Positions 6,581-13,929 of a DNA stretch of 13,929 nt are shown in pieces. The notes beneath the pieces are model-generated. The model was given only the letters and a program-made list of their open reading frames with translations, searched no databases and was not told the origin of the DNA. Where the stretch lies: NCBI GenBank assembly GCA_905479615.1, contig CAJQNH010000163.1, positions 1 to 13,929 of the forward strand, in the 5' to 3' direction. The position numbers and the translations under genes are program-made. The DNA comes from an uncultured Eudoraea sp. GTDB taxonomy: Bacteria; Bacteroidota; Bacteroidia; Flavobacteriales; Flavobacteriaceae. Numbering within the stretch: the stretch's first letter is position 1; each line of letters starts with the position of its first letter.

Positions 6581-7186
6581 ATGGATAATCCTTACGGAGA
6601 TAAATTTATAAACATTGCCATAGTATTTGCTGTGGCATTGTTGTTTTATGGCTGTAAGGATAATTATAAAAGGGTAGGGGAAGAAGCACAGGAAACAATA
6701 TATCCTCAGGGGGTTGCTCAAAATTTTGTCCTTACCTATACAGAAACTCCTGAAAAATTGGGAAGCGAGGAGACCAAAGATTCCAGGGTCATAGCCATTT
6801 TAAAAAGCCCGTTGAGTGAAGATTATGACAATATGAGATTTAAGTTCAGAACTTTTCCAAATGGTTTAGAAGTGGATTTGTTTGATGCTGAAAACAATAA
6901 AAGTACGATTAAGGCCGACTATGGGATAATTTATTCTAACACTAATTTAATAGACCTGCAGGGTAATGTCGTAATCGAATCTCATGATGGTAAAAAGCTT
7001 GAAGCTCCTCAGCTTTTTTATGATCAGGCTAATGAGTGGATTTTTACTCAGCGTAAATTTAAATTTACCAATCCGGAAGATGGGACAATTATGGACGGTG
7101 AGGGAATGGATTTTAATAAAGACTTTAGTTTCTTCAATGCCCATAAGACTTATGGATTAATTACAATTAAGGAAGATCAAACATGA
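6581..7186 (+). CDS. lptC: LPS export protein LptC (lipoprotein-like form)
   Basis: LptC links the inner-membrane LptBFG extractor to the periplasmic LptA bridge and passes lipopolysaccharide toward the outer membrane. The 201-residue product has a short hydrophobic N-terminus (about 10-24) ending in FYGC, so Cys25 may be lipidated rather than the segment staying as a membrane anchor. From about residue 45 a chain of short beta-strands follows, with the LptC/LptA hallmarks: a conserved start (AQNFVLTYTE), an ADYGIIYSNTNLIDLQGNVVI strand pair in which new structure replaces DNA-like loops, and a GEGMDF segment near the end. The length suits LptC. The start at 6581 is 2 nt after the TPR stop. 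The stop overlaps the next ATG by 4 nt. No lptA, lptB, lptF or lptG lies in the window. Confidence 0.88.
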   Translation: MDNPYGDKFINIAIVFAVALLFYGCKDNYKRVGEEAQETIYPQGVAQNFVLTYTETPEKLGSEETKDSRVIAILKSPLSEDYDNMRFKFRTFPNGLEVDLFDAENNKSTIKADYGIIYSNTNLIDLQGNVVIESHDGKKLEAPQLFYDQANEWIFTQRKFKFTNPEDGTIMDGEGMDFNKDFSFFNAHKTYGLITIKEDQT

Positions 7187-7386
7187 TTAAAATACTAAGA
7201 TATACGGAATATTTGTACCTGTTCGTTGCAGTTATATCAGTATATAAGATAATTAAACTTTGGAATATAGACAGAGAAGGTACTTACATCTTTATATTCT
7301 TTGCCCTCGTCTCTATAGGAATGTTTATTTTTAGGCGTAACTACAGAAAACGTTTTGAAAAGCGAAAACGGGATAATCAGCAATAA
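7183..7386 (+). CDS. Small two-helix membrane protein of unknown function
   Basis: This 67-residue protein overlaps lptC by 4 nt (ATGA) and ends 2 nt before the CNNM/CorC-like gene, so it is surely part of the same transcript. Two hydrophobic segments are visible, about 9-26 (EYLYLFVAVISVYKIIKLW) and 34-50 (TYIFIFFALVSIGMFIF). A strongly basic tail rich in Arg and Lys (51-67) should remain in the cytoplasm, which places both termini inside. I do not recognise a named family. Tight coupling to lptC suggests an envelope or Lpt-related role, but this is inference from position only. Its real status is supported by the overlap on one side and the 2-nt gap on the other. Confidence 0.82.
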   Translation: MIKILRYTEYLYLFVAVISVYKIIKLWNIDREGTYIFIFFALVSIGMFIFRRNYRKRFEKRKRDNQQ

Positions 7387-7388
7387 CC

Positions 7389-8678
7389 TTGGACTCTAGT
7401 ATACTTATTATTTGTATTTGTTTGTTGTTATCCGCATTCTTTTCCGGAATGGAGATTGCCTTTATCTCGGCGAATAAAATTCATATAGAAATTGAAAAGA
7501 AGCAAGAAGGTCTGCTGGCACAGATACTTACCCGGCTGACAAAAAAGCCCTCTAAGTTTATTGCTACCATGCTCATCGGTAATAATATTGCCTTAGTGGT
7601 TTATGGTTTGTATATGGGAGAGTTATTGATGAATTGGTTTCAAACCAAATTACCGTCAGGCAATAACTTTATTCATCTTATGCTTACAGATTTTAGCCTC
7701 TTAACACAGACGTTAATATCCACAATTATTATTTTGCTTACTGCAGAATTTTTACCCAAGGTGCTTTTTCAGATCTATGCGAATAAACTTCTTAAATTTT
7801 TAGCGGTTCCCGCTTATTTTTTTTATTTGTTGTTTTCCGTTATTTCTGATTTTGTAATTAAAGTTTCCGATGTGCTTCTCAAGACCTTTTTTAAGACGGA
7901 CGGTGATGAAGTTCAATTGGCTTTTAGCAAAATTGAATTAGGGGATTATATTACGGAACAGATGGAAACTGTGATGGAAGAGGATGAGGTAGATTCTGAG
8001 ATTCAGATCTTTCAGAATGCACTTGATTTTTCTGCAGTAAAGGCAAGAGAAGTTATGGTTCCCAGGACTGAGATTATAGCAGTGGAATTACATGAAACTC
8101 CAAAAAACCTGGCTAAGCTTTTTACCGAAACCGGCTTATCAAAAATATTAGTCTTTAAAGACACGATAGATAACATTATTGGTTACATCCATTCTTATGA
8201 GCTATTTAAGAAGCCTAAAATAATTAAAAGTATACTTCTGCCGGTAGAGTTTGTGCCGGAGACCATGTTAATTCAGGATATTCTTAATGTGCTGACAAAA
8301 AAGCGAAAAAGTATTGCTGTGGTACTTGATGAGTACGGAGGTACTTCAGGAATAATGACCGTTGAGGATATTGTGGAGGAACTTTTTGGTGAAATAGAGG
8401 ATGAACATGATTCAACAGATTTACTGGAAGAGCAATTAAACAGTAATACCTATAAATTTTCTGCCAGGTTGGAGGTAGATTACCTTAATGAACAATACAA
8501 GCTGGAACTTCCTGAAAGCGAGGAATACGAAACACTTGGCGGTCTGATTGTGAATGAAACAGGTGAGATCCCTGACCAGAATTCCGAGATACGGATAGCG
8601 CATTTTTTGTTTACAATCCTGGAAGTTTCCAACACAAAAATAGATTTAGTGTCACTTGAGGTCCTGGAAAAGGATTAG
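7389..8678 (+). CDS. CNNM/CorC-like membrane protein with CBS pair (hemolysin family)
   Basis: The 429-residue protein has three expected parts. A DUF21/CNNM transmembrane domain covers about 1-170, with FFSGMEIAFIS (17-27) and the TAEFLPK motif (118-124). A CBS-domain pair covers about 215-335, with VMVPRTEI (222-229) and the signature VVLDEYGGTSGIMTVEDIVE (311-330). A CorC_HlyC C-terminal domain covers about 345-425, with EEYETLGGLI. Relatives have been linked to magnesium or cobalt efflux and, in flavobacteria, to the gliding protein GldE; this copy cannot be assigned to either from sequence alone. The start is TTG at 7389: there is no in-frame ATG before Met21, and the first helix needs this start. 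It lies in the inner membrane and is the last gene of the tight array. Confidence 0.92.
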   Translation: MDSSILIICICLLLSAFFSGMEIAFISANKIHIEIEKKQEGLLAQILTRLTKKPSKFIATMLIGNNIALVVYGLYMGELLMNWFQTKLPSGNNFIHLMLTDFSLLTQTLISTIIILLTAEFLPKVLFQIYANKLLKFLAVPAYFFYLLFSVISDFVIKVSDVLLKTFFKTDGDEVQLAFSKIELGDYITEQMETVMEEDEVDSEIQIFQNALDFSAVKAREVMVPRTEIIAVELHETPKNLAKLFTETGLSKILVFKDTIDNIIGYIHSYELFKKPKIIKSILLPVEFVPETMLIQDILNVLTKKRKSIAVVLDEYGGTSGIMTVEDIVEELFGEIEDEHDSTDLLEEQLNSNTYKFSARLEVDYLNEQYKLELPESEEYETLGGLIVNETGEIPDQNSEIRIAHFLFTILEVSNTKIDLVSLEVLEKD

Positions 8679-8713
8679 CCCCATAAAAATGAGCCAGATA
8701 GCAAGCCTTAAGT

Positions 8714-8744
8714 TTTTATTTCTTAATGTAAAATACTAATTTCG
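8714..8744 (+). promoter_or_regulatory. Possible promoter of the PpiD-like gene
   Basis: TTTT at 8714-8717 is followed after 19 bp by TAATTTCG (8737-8744), each one base away from the Bacteroidota TTTG and TAnnTTTG boxes. A start near 8751 would leave a 19-nt leader. The 91-nt gap after the preceding gene makes a separate promoter reasonable. Confidence 0.38.
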
Positions 8745-8769
8745 CCAACTGATTTTAAATAAACAAAAA

Positions 8770-10890
8770 ATGGCAATTCTAGAAAATATTAGAAAACAAA
8801 CAACTATCTTAATCCTGATCATTGGGATGGCCTTATTTGCGTTCGTAATATCTGGAATATTTACCAGCAATGGTTTTTCTGGTGGAAAGGTTGGATCTTC
8901 TGTGGGCGAAATTAATGGAGATGAAATTTCTATCGACGACTTTAGACGAAAAATAGAGAGGGCATCAAGAAGGTCTGGACCCGCAACTTCATCTATGCAA
9001 TTAGTAAATTCTGTCTGGAACCAGGTAGAACGAAACACGATTTTAGGACAGCAGATAGAAGATCTGGGTATTTCTGTTGAGCAAGACCAGATAATAAATG
9101 TTATTAAATCCAGCCCCGGGATAGCTCAGAATCCTCAATTTTCTGATGAGAATGGAAACTTTGATGAAACAAAATTTCGGGATTTTATAGCTGAATTGAA
9201 AATTAATGCCCCTGCCCAATATAACGATTGGCTGCAGGACGAAGAGTCTATAATTCAGAGCTCAAAGGAACAGACGTATCTCAATTTAATAAGAGCAGGA
9301 GTTGGTGCTACTTTGAAAGAAGGAGAATTGGATTATAAATTAACTACCGATAAAGTAGATATCAGATATGTAAGAATTCCTTACACTTCTATTCCTGACA
9401 GTACATTTATTATTACTAAAAAGGAAATTTCGGACTATATTAGTGCACACGAGGACCAATACAAGCAGCAGAGTTCCAGAGATATTCAATTTGTCTACTT
9501 TGAAGATAAAGCTTCTATTGAAGATGAGACTGCCATAAAAGATCAAATAACAAGTCTTCTTGGTGATACTGTAGAATATTTTGAAGAACGCGATGAAACA
9601 GATACCATTCCGGGATTTAGAAACACAAAAGACAACGCTGCATTTCTTGATAGAAATTCTGATAGCAAATTCGACACACTTTATAAGTCCAGAAATGAAC
9701 TCCCAATAAAATTTGCAGATACCCTAATGGCCTTAAATATAGGTGAGTTATTCGGACCTTACCAAGATGGTGAAAGTTTTAAAATCACCAAAATGGTTAA
9801 CAAAAAACCCAATGGATCTGTAAAGGCCAGTCATATACTTATTACTTGGGAAGGAGCCGAAAGAGGAAACCCTGAAATAAAGAGAACTAAAGAAGAAGCC
9901 GAGGCCAAAGCAAACGACTTGCTAAAACAAGCCAAAGCCGAAGGCGCTGTTTTTGCCCAACTGGCAAGAGATAATTCCGACGGACCATCTGCGCCAAGAG
10001 GCGGTGACTTGGGCTACTTTCAGGAAGGGGTAATGACACCTAAGTTTAATGATTTTGCCTTTGGAAATGCAGTGGGCCATATTGGATTGGTTGAAACAGA
10101 GTTCGGGTATCATATTGTGCGTGTGGATGATAAGCAAGATCTTGTTCAGCTGGCAACGCTAAGCAGGGAAATTGAGGCCTCAGAGGAAACATTAAATACA
10201 CTATTTACTGATGCGACTAAATTTCAAATGGCAGCAACCTCATCAGAAAAACCTTTCTCCGATTTGGCAAAAGAAAATGAATATTTAATAAGACCTGTTA
10301 ATAAAATAAACGCATTGGACGAAAACCTTCCAGGACTTTCTAACCAACGATCTATTGTTCAATGGGCATTTAATGCCGAAACAGAAATAGGTGATATTAA
10401 GCGGTTTGGAATTAGCAATGGTTATGCCGTTGTACAGCTAACGGCGAAGTATGAAGAAGGTTTAATGTCTGTTGAAGATGCTTCAGCTAATGTCCTTCCA
10501 AAAATCCGAAAAGTAAAAAAAACTGCAAAGATTGTTTCTCAAAACCAGGGGAAATCTATGGAGGATTTAGCTTCAGGCAATAATACTAATATATCTACAG
10601 CCTCTTCATTAACAGTTAAAACTCCGACGATACCGGGCGCCGGCAGAGAACCTTTGGTTGTGGGAACGGCATTCGCTTTGGCTCAGGGGAGCGTTTCTGA
10701 TCTTATTGAAGGTGAAACCGGAGTTTTTAAAATTGAAGTAACCAAAAAAGAAGATGGTCCTAAGCTTGAAAATTATACCACATTCGCAAATTCTCTGCAG
10801 ACTTCAAACGGGACTCGAGTAAATGTAAGTGTGTTTAATGCCCTAAAGAAAAATTCTGAGATTTTAGATAACAGAGCAACCTTCTATTAA
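8770..10890 (+). CDS. PpiD/SurA-like periplasmic peptidyl-prolyl isomerase
   Basis: The 706-residue protein is an inner-membrane-anchored foldase that helps newly exported proteins, including outer-membrane proteins, fold in the periplasm. The N-terminus (MAILENIRKQ) is typical of PpiD, followed by one membrane helix (about 11-31). A SurA_N-type chaperone region covers about 45-200. One parvulin (rotamase) domain spans about 350-455, beginning KASHILI and including RGGDLGYF and the ending FGYHIVRV. A long C-terminal region of about 250 residues completes it and may hold a second, degenerate rotamase-like fold. Start ATG 8770 gives a standard PpiD N-terminus. The gene follows the lptC-corC array and ends before two hairpins. 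Whether it replaces SurA, PpiD or both is not visible here. Confidence 0.92.
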   Translation: MAILENIRKQTTILILIIGMALFAFVISGIFTSNGFSGGKVGSSVGEINGDEISIDDFRRKIERASRRSGPATSSMQLVNSVWNQVERNTILGQQIEDLGISVEQDQIINVIKSSPGIAQNPQFSDENGNFDETKFRDFIAELKINAPAQYNDWLQDEESIIQSSKEQTYLNLIRAGVGATLKEGELDYKLTTDKVDIRYVRIPYTSIPDSTFIITKKEISDYISAHEDQYKQQSSRDIQFVYFEDKASIEDETAIKDQITSLLGDTVEYFEERDETDTIPGFRNTKDNAAFLDRNSDSKFDTLYKSRNELPIKFADTLMALNIGELFGPYQDGESFKITKMVNKKPNGSVKASHILITWEGAERGNPEIKRTKEEAEAKANDLLKQAKAEGAVFAQLARDNSDGPSAPRGGDLGYFQEGVMTPKFNDFAFGNAVGHIGLVETEFGYHIVRVDDKQDLVQLATLSREIEASEETLNTLFTDATKFQMAATSSEKPFSDLAKENEYLIRPVNKINALDENLPGLSNQRSIVQWAFNAETEIGDIKRFGISNGYAVVQLTAKYEEGLMSVEDASANVLPKIRKVKKTAKIVSQNQGKSMEDLASGNNTNISTASSLTVKTPTIPGAGREPLVVGTAFALAQGSVSDLIEGETGVFKIEVTKKEDGPKLENYTTFANSLQTSNGTRVNVSVFNALKKNSEILDNRATFY

Positions 10891-10896
10891 GAATTA

Positions 10897-10921
10897 TATC
10901 GGATACCGATAAGAATTTTTT
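10897..10921 (+). terminator. Weak terminator after the PpiD-like gene
   Basis: Arms TATCGG (10897-10902) and CCGATA (10906-10911) enclose ATA, with a short T-run at 10915-10921. It begins 6 nt after the stop codon and precedes a much stronger hairpin at 10953. Confidence 0.45.
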
Positions 10922-10952
10922 AGAAAAGGATTCAAAATTATCAATAGCATAT

Positions 10953-10981
10953 AAAAGCTTCTCATAGGAGAAGCTTTTTTT
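10953..10981. terminator. Strong bidirectional terminator between convergent genes
   Basis: Perfect 11-bp arms AAAAGCTTCTC (10953-10963) and GAGAAGCTTTT (10968-10978) enclose a 4-nt loop. T-runs occur on both strands, seven T at 10975-10981 on plus and a shorter one on minus. It serves the plus-strand foldase gene and the minus-strand kinase gene, whose stop codon overlaps the T-run. Confidence 0.88.
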
Positions 10982-11924
10982 ATAATATCATTTCCGAAAA
11001 AGGAATTACAATCTTATATCCTTTGTTAATGAAGTATTCAGGGGTGTTTTTATTACCTAGGGCAAGCACAAAATCTCCGCCCCATGCTCCTAAACTTTTT
11101 ATTGCCCCTTCAAAGTCAGGAAATAGATTTTTCTTTACAGGTGTCAGATTAAGGATGTCTGCTAAAAGCAATTCATGAGTGTTCATCAATTCCTTAAATC
11201 TGCTTATCTCAGTACAAGTAATAAATTCTTCTGTCAGTCCTGAAATTTTATTAATTAAAGCTTCTTTGTTGAATTCTTGTACTTTATATCTGGTAATCCC
11301 TTCTCTGCTGTTTTGTTTTCTGTTGAGATGTACAAAAAACAAATTGTCTTTAAACGGAGGGTTAAATTCAATTTCTTTTGCAAATGGGTTCCCATATTTA
11401 AGTTGATAAACTATTGGACTATTATGTTGTGCACAGGCAATATCGTATCCACTTCCATTAAATGTTTTGGATAAAAGGGCAAAAGGATCAACCTTTGCCC
11501 ATTGTGCAATATTATTAATTAGGGTAGAGGAAGACCCAAGTCCCCAATCTCTTGGAAAGCTTAGTTTAGTATGTACTTCATACCCTATTTTCCCATTTAA
11601 AAAATTCGGATTCAGCCTTTTTGCCTCGAGCAGAATTTTTAATAGCATTTTGGCTACCTTATCTGCAGATGTCAACAGGCTGTTTTCCGCTTCATTCGGA
11701 ATATTCACACCTGAATTCCTAAAAAATTCTAATGGCAGGGAGGTATGAAACCATATTTCACCTTTTTCATCCAGGCTTGTCCATGAGATCATGGAAGAAT
11801 CCAATTCTTTTATCGTTAAGGTTTGCCCGTATTTAGTAGGCAGGGCAAGGGATAGTGCGCCGTCAAGAACTACGTACTCCCCGGTAAGCAACAACTTTCC
11901 ATTGCTGTAGAACTGTTGCGTCAT
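10980..11924 (-). CDS. GYDIA-family GHMP kinase, probable mevalonate-pathway kinase
   Basis: The 314-residue protein belongs to the GHMP (galactokinase-homoserine-mevalonate-phosphomevalonate) kinases, which phosphorylate small alcohols or phosphates with ATP. Motif 1 is GKLLLTGEYVVLDG (9-22), the ATP phosphate loop is GLGSSST (128-134), the family-naming GSGYDIA is at 157-163, and motif 3 is GAWGGDFVLAL (279-289). The ATG overlaps the HMG-CoA reductase stop by 4 nt, so both are translated from one message. That partner, which makes mevalonate, points to mevalonate or phosphomevalonate as substrate. The GSGxDxA arrangement with Asp161 looks closer to phosphomevalonate kinases than to the PSGxD form of mevalonate kinases as I recall them. 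Substrate is therefore inferred, while the fold is sure. Confidence 0.9.
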   Translation of the reverse strand: MTQQFYSNGKLLLTGEYVVLDGALSLALPTKYGQTLTIKELDSSMISWTSLDEKGEIWFHTSLPLEFFRNSGVNIPNEAENSLLTSADKVAKMLLKILLEAKRLNPNFLNGKIGYEVHTKLSFPRDWGLGSSSTLINNIAQWAKVDPFALLSKTFNGSGYDIACAQHNSPIVYQLKYGNPFAKEIEFNPPFKDNLFFVHLNRKQNSREGITRYKVQEFNKEALINKISGLTEEFITCTEISRFKELMNTHELLLADILNLTPVKKNLFPDFEGAIKSLGAWGGDFVLALGNKNTPEYFINKGYKIVIPFSEMIL

Positions 11925-13243
11925 AGATTGTTCCGTAAATTTTGAAGTGCTTCAACAACTGCACTATGAGTGGCGGCATTCTTTTTAAAGTAGGCAACCA
12001 AAGTTTTCTTTTCATCATCTGAGGCACTCATTTGATTAAGAATATTTAACAAATGCATTTTCATATGGCCCTCCTGAATTCCGGTTGTGACTAATGATCT
12101 GACTGCGGCAAAATTCTGAGCCAATCCGGCCACTGCAACAATTTCCATTAATTCACGGGCTGATGGTTTTTGTAAAATCTCCAGAGCGAGATTTACTAAA
12201 GGATGTAATCTGGTAAGCCCTCCGACGGTTCCCAGGGCCAAAGGCACTTCTATCCAAAATTTAAAAATACCATCCTCCATAGAGGCATGTGTAAGGCTTC
12301 GATAAGACCCATCTTTTGCTGCATAAGCATGTATCCCGGCTTCTACTGCTCTGAAATCATTACCTGTGGCCAGAACAACAGCATCTATCCCATTCATTAT
12401 TCCTTTATTATGGGTAACCGCTCTGTAAGGTTCAACGTTGGCAATATTAACTGCCCTAACCATTTTTTCTGCAAATTCTTTTGGGGAAACAGCCAGTTCC
12501 CCTTCTAAATCATTAATGGGGCAACTTACCTCTGCCCGCACAAGGCATTCCGGTACATAGTTAGAAAGAATACTCATTACCACTTCTATTTGCTTTTCAT
12601 CTTTGTTAAACAACAAATAGGTTTGGGCTTCTCTTTTCAAGGTGCTAGCCAATTGCTCCAAACAGGAGTTGATAAAATTTGCACCCATAGCATCAAGGGT
12701 TTCAAATTTACAATGTAACTGATAGTAGCTATCAAGTTTATGCGTCTGATCTCTTAGTTCTATTGATGTTATTCCACCCCCGCGTTTTTCCATGTTTCGG
12801 GTGATGGACTTAGTATCATTAAGTAATATTGGTTTTATTTCATCAATAAATACTTGCAATTTCTCTGAAGAACCGTTAAAGATAAAATGCACCTGTCCTA
12901 TCTTTTGGGTACCTAGTACCTTAGTCTTAAACCCACCCTTATCCAGCCAGAATTTGGCCGCTTTACTGGCGGCCGCAACGACAGAACTCTCTTCAATAGC
13001 CATTGGAATAGCATATAGCGTATCGTTAATAAGAAAATTAGGAGCGATTCCAAAAGGGAGGTAGTAGTTACTGATCGTATTCTCTATGAATTCGTCATGG
13101 AGTTTTTGTAACCCATTATCTTCATTCCAGTATTTTTTAAGTGTTTGTATTGTGGTATCCGAATTATCAGTATAATTATCGGCAATCCAATTGATTTTTT
13201 CTTCTTTGGAAAGTTTGGAAAAACCCTGGATCGGTGTTTTCAT
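11921..13243 (-). CDS. Hydroxymethylglutaryl-CoA reductase, class II
   Basis: The 440-residue enzyme interconverts HMG-CoA and mevalonate with NAD(P)H in the cytoplasm. It has the soluble class II architecture without a membrane anchor and matches the known length of about 430 residues. Catalytic residues are all visible: Glu84 in AIEESSVVAAA, Lys280 in HNKGIMNGIDAV, Asp296 in ATGNDFRAVEAG and His393 in EGHMKMHLLNI. The substrate-binding DAMGAN segment is at 184-189 and GTVGGLTRLHPL at 338-349. Class II enzymes were first known for mevalonate degradation, but in many bacteria they supply the mevalonate pathway. The overlapping GHMP kinase downstream supports biosynthesis here. ATG 13243 gives the usual N-terminal helix, and a promoter-like TATATTTG lies 21 nt upstream. 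Confidence 0.96.
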   Translation of the reverse strand: MKTPIQGFSKLSKEEKINWIADNYTDNSDTTIQTLKKYWNEDNGLQKLHDEFIENTISNYYLPFGIAPNFLINDTLYAIPMAIEESSVVAAASKAAKFWLDKGGFKTKVLGTQKIGQVHFIFNGSSEKLQVFIDEIKPILLNDTKSITRNMEKRGGGITSIELRDQTHKLDSYYQLHCKFETLDAMGANFINSCLEQLASTLKREAQTYLLFNKDEKQIEVVMSILSNYVPECLVRAEVSCPINDLEGELAVSPKEFAEKMVRAVNIANVEPYRAVTHNKGIMNGIDAVVLATGNDFRAVEAGIHAYAAKDGSYRSLTHASMEDGIFKFWIEVPLALGTVGGLTRLHPLVNLALEILQKPSARELMEIVAVAGLAQNFAAVRSLVTTGIQEGHMKMHLLNILNQMSASDDEKKTLVAYFKKNAATHSAVVEALQNLRNNL

Positions 13244-13263
13244 AAGCTATGGTTCTATGAAGG

Positions 13264-13294
13264 CAAATATAATGATTACACAATTATACTCAGG
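13264..13294 (-). promoter_or_regulatory. Probable promoter of the HMG-CoA reductase/kinase pair
   Basis: On the minus strand TATATTTG (complement of 13264-13271) is a perfect Bacteroidota -7 box. Exactly 19 bp upstream the bases are CCTG, half matching TTTG. A start near 13257 would give a leader of about 14 nt. Confidence 0.5.
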
Positions 13295-13408
13295 GGTTTC
13301 ATCATTCTGGGTATTAAGGTATAAAGTTGCAATATTTTAAGATTAAAGTTATTTATTTCGCAAAAATATTAGTAAACTTGGTAGTTTATAATCAATTTTT
13401 TAGATTTT

Positions 13409-13929
13409 ATGAATAAATCTTTCGTTCTTATTTTTCTTGCCTTTTGCTTTTTAAATTACGCAGCTGCTCAACAAAAAAAAATTTCCCTTGAAGAGCTTTG
13501 GTCAGGATCCTATAGCACCGAAACAATGGAGTCTATTTATCCTTTAAAAAATGGCAAACACTACACAGTCCTAAATACAGATATAACCAAAGGTATTGTA
13601 AGTATTGATAAATACGATTATAATACATTGGAGAAGTTAGAAACTGTAGTCTCTTCAGAAGATTTAACCTCAAAAGCGGCATTTAGTTCATATACTTTTA
13701 GTAAAGACGAATCAAAAATATTACTTGCAACAGAAGAGGTTCCAATCTACAGGCGTTCTAAAGCAGGAATCTATTACATTTATGATGTAGTCACCAAAAG
13801 GATAACTCAAATAGCAGACACATGGATTCAGGAACCCACTTTTTCACCGGATGGGAAAATGGTAGCTTTTGCTAACAATAATAATATGTATCTTTTTAAT
13901 ATAGCTGATGGAAAAATATTAGAAATGAC
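13409..13929 (+). CDS. Dipeptidyl-peptidase IV-like S9 protease, 5' part only
   Basis: The open frame runs to the window end and shows about 173 residues. A signal peptide is clear (MNKSFVLIFLAFCFLNYAAA, cleavage near AAA/Q), so the protein is exported. The mature part begins ISLEELWSGSYSTETMESIYPL and continues into beta-propeller blades typical of the DPP IV N-terminal domain, for example AFSSYTFSKDESKILLATE, YYIYDVVTKRITQIA and QEPTFSPDGKMVAFANNNN. The family removes X-Pro or X-Ala dipeptides from peptide N-termini. The catalytic Ser-Asp-His domain lies beyond the window, so activity cannot be checked. It is divergent from HMG-CoA reductase with a 165-bp gap. ATG 13409 is the only start giving a full signal peptide. 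Confidence 0.9.
   Translation, partial: MNKSFVLIFLAFCFLNYAAAQQKKISLEELWSGSYSTETMESIYPLKNGKHYTVLNTDITKGIVSIDKYDYNTLEKLETVVSSEDLTSKAAFSSYTFSKDESKILLATEEVPIYRRSKAGIYYIYDVVTKRITQIADTWIQEPTFSPDGKMVAFANNNNMYLFNIADGKILEM

Noticed and set aside
11179..13064. Several plus-strand open frames across the kinase and HMG-CoA reductase genes
   Set aside because: They are antisense to conserved catalytic regions and have no features of their own.
13381..13400. Promoter of the S9 protease at TAAACTTG
   Set aside because: It has one mismatch to the -7 box and no upstream TTTG at the required distance, so it is not listed as a feature.

Overview
The window looks like chromosomal core sequence from a member of the Bacteroidota, most likely the family Flavobacteriaceae. 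The composition is AT-rich. Shine-Dalgarno sequences are largely absent before the genes. The tRNA gene does not encode its CCA end. Two promoters carry the Bacteroidota -7 element TAnnTTTG, one of them with a perfect TTTG box 19 bp upstream. The gene content (class II HMG-CoA reductase beside a GYDIA-type GHMP kinase, and a lipoprotein-like LptC followed by a CNNM/CorC protein and a PpiD-type foldase) also fits flavobacteria. The genus is not determined.

Layout. Positions 1-542 (minus) hold the 5' part of a methylthioribose kinase-like phosphotransferase, cut by the window edge. Positions 763-2193 (minus) encode an exported S33-type alpha/beta hydrolase. Positions 2194-2948 carry no convincing gene. 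They hold eight 22-bp tandem repeats and a run of small hairpins ending in the terminator of a tRNA-Phe(GAA) gene (2949-3021, minus), which has a consensus promoter.

Positions 3167-8678 (plus) are a tight six-gene array: coaX (type III pantothenate kinase), a predicted outer-membrane beta-barrel, an exported TPR protein, lptC, a 67-residue two-helix membrane protein, and a CNNM/CorC-like CBS protein. Gaps are 0, 40, 2, -4 and 2 nt, so co-transcription is likely. A PpiD/SurA-like periplasmic prolyl isomerase (8770-10890, plus) follows after 91 nt with its own possible promoter. Apart from coaX, most of this block concerns the cell envelope: LPS delivery, outer-membrane protein folding and envelope proteins of unknown role.

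The block converges on a strong bidirectional terminator (10953-10981) with a minus-strand pair at 10980-13243: class II HMG-CoA reductase and, overlapping it by 4 nt, a GHMP kinase. Together they suggest mevalonate-pathway isoprenoid synthesis. Divergent from that pair, a dipeptidyl-peptidase IV-like S9 protease begins at 13409 and runs off the right edge.

I found no mobile element, CRISPR array, phage gene or defence system. The items most worth a second look are the unassigned envelope proteins next to lptC, the kinase paired with HMG-CoA reductase, and the repeat/hairpin region beside the tRNA gene.
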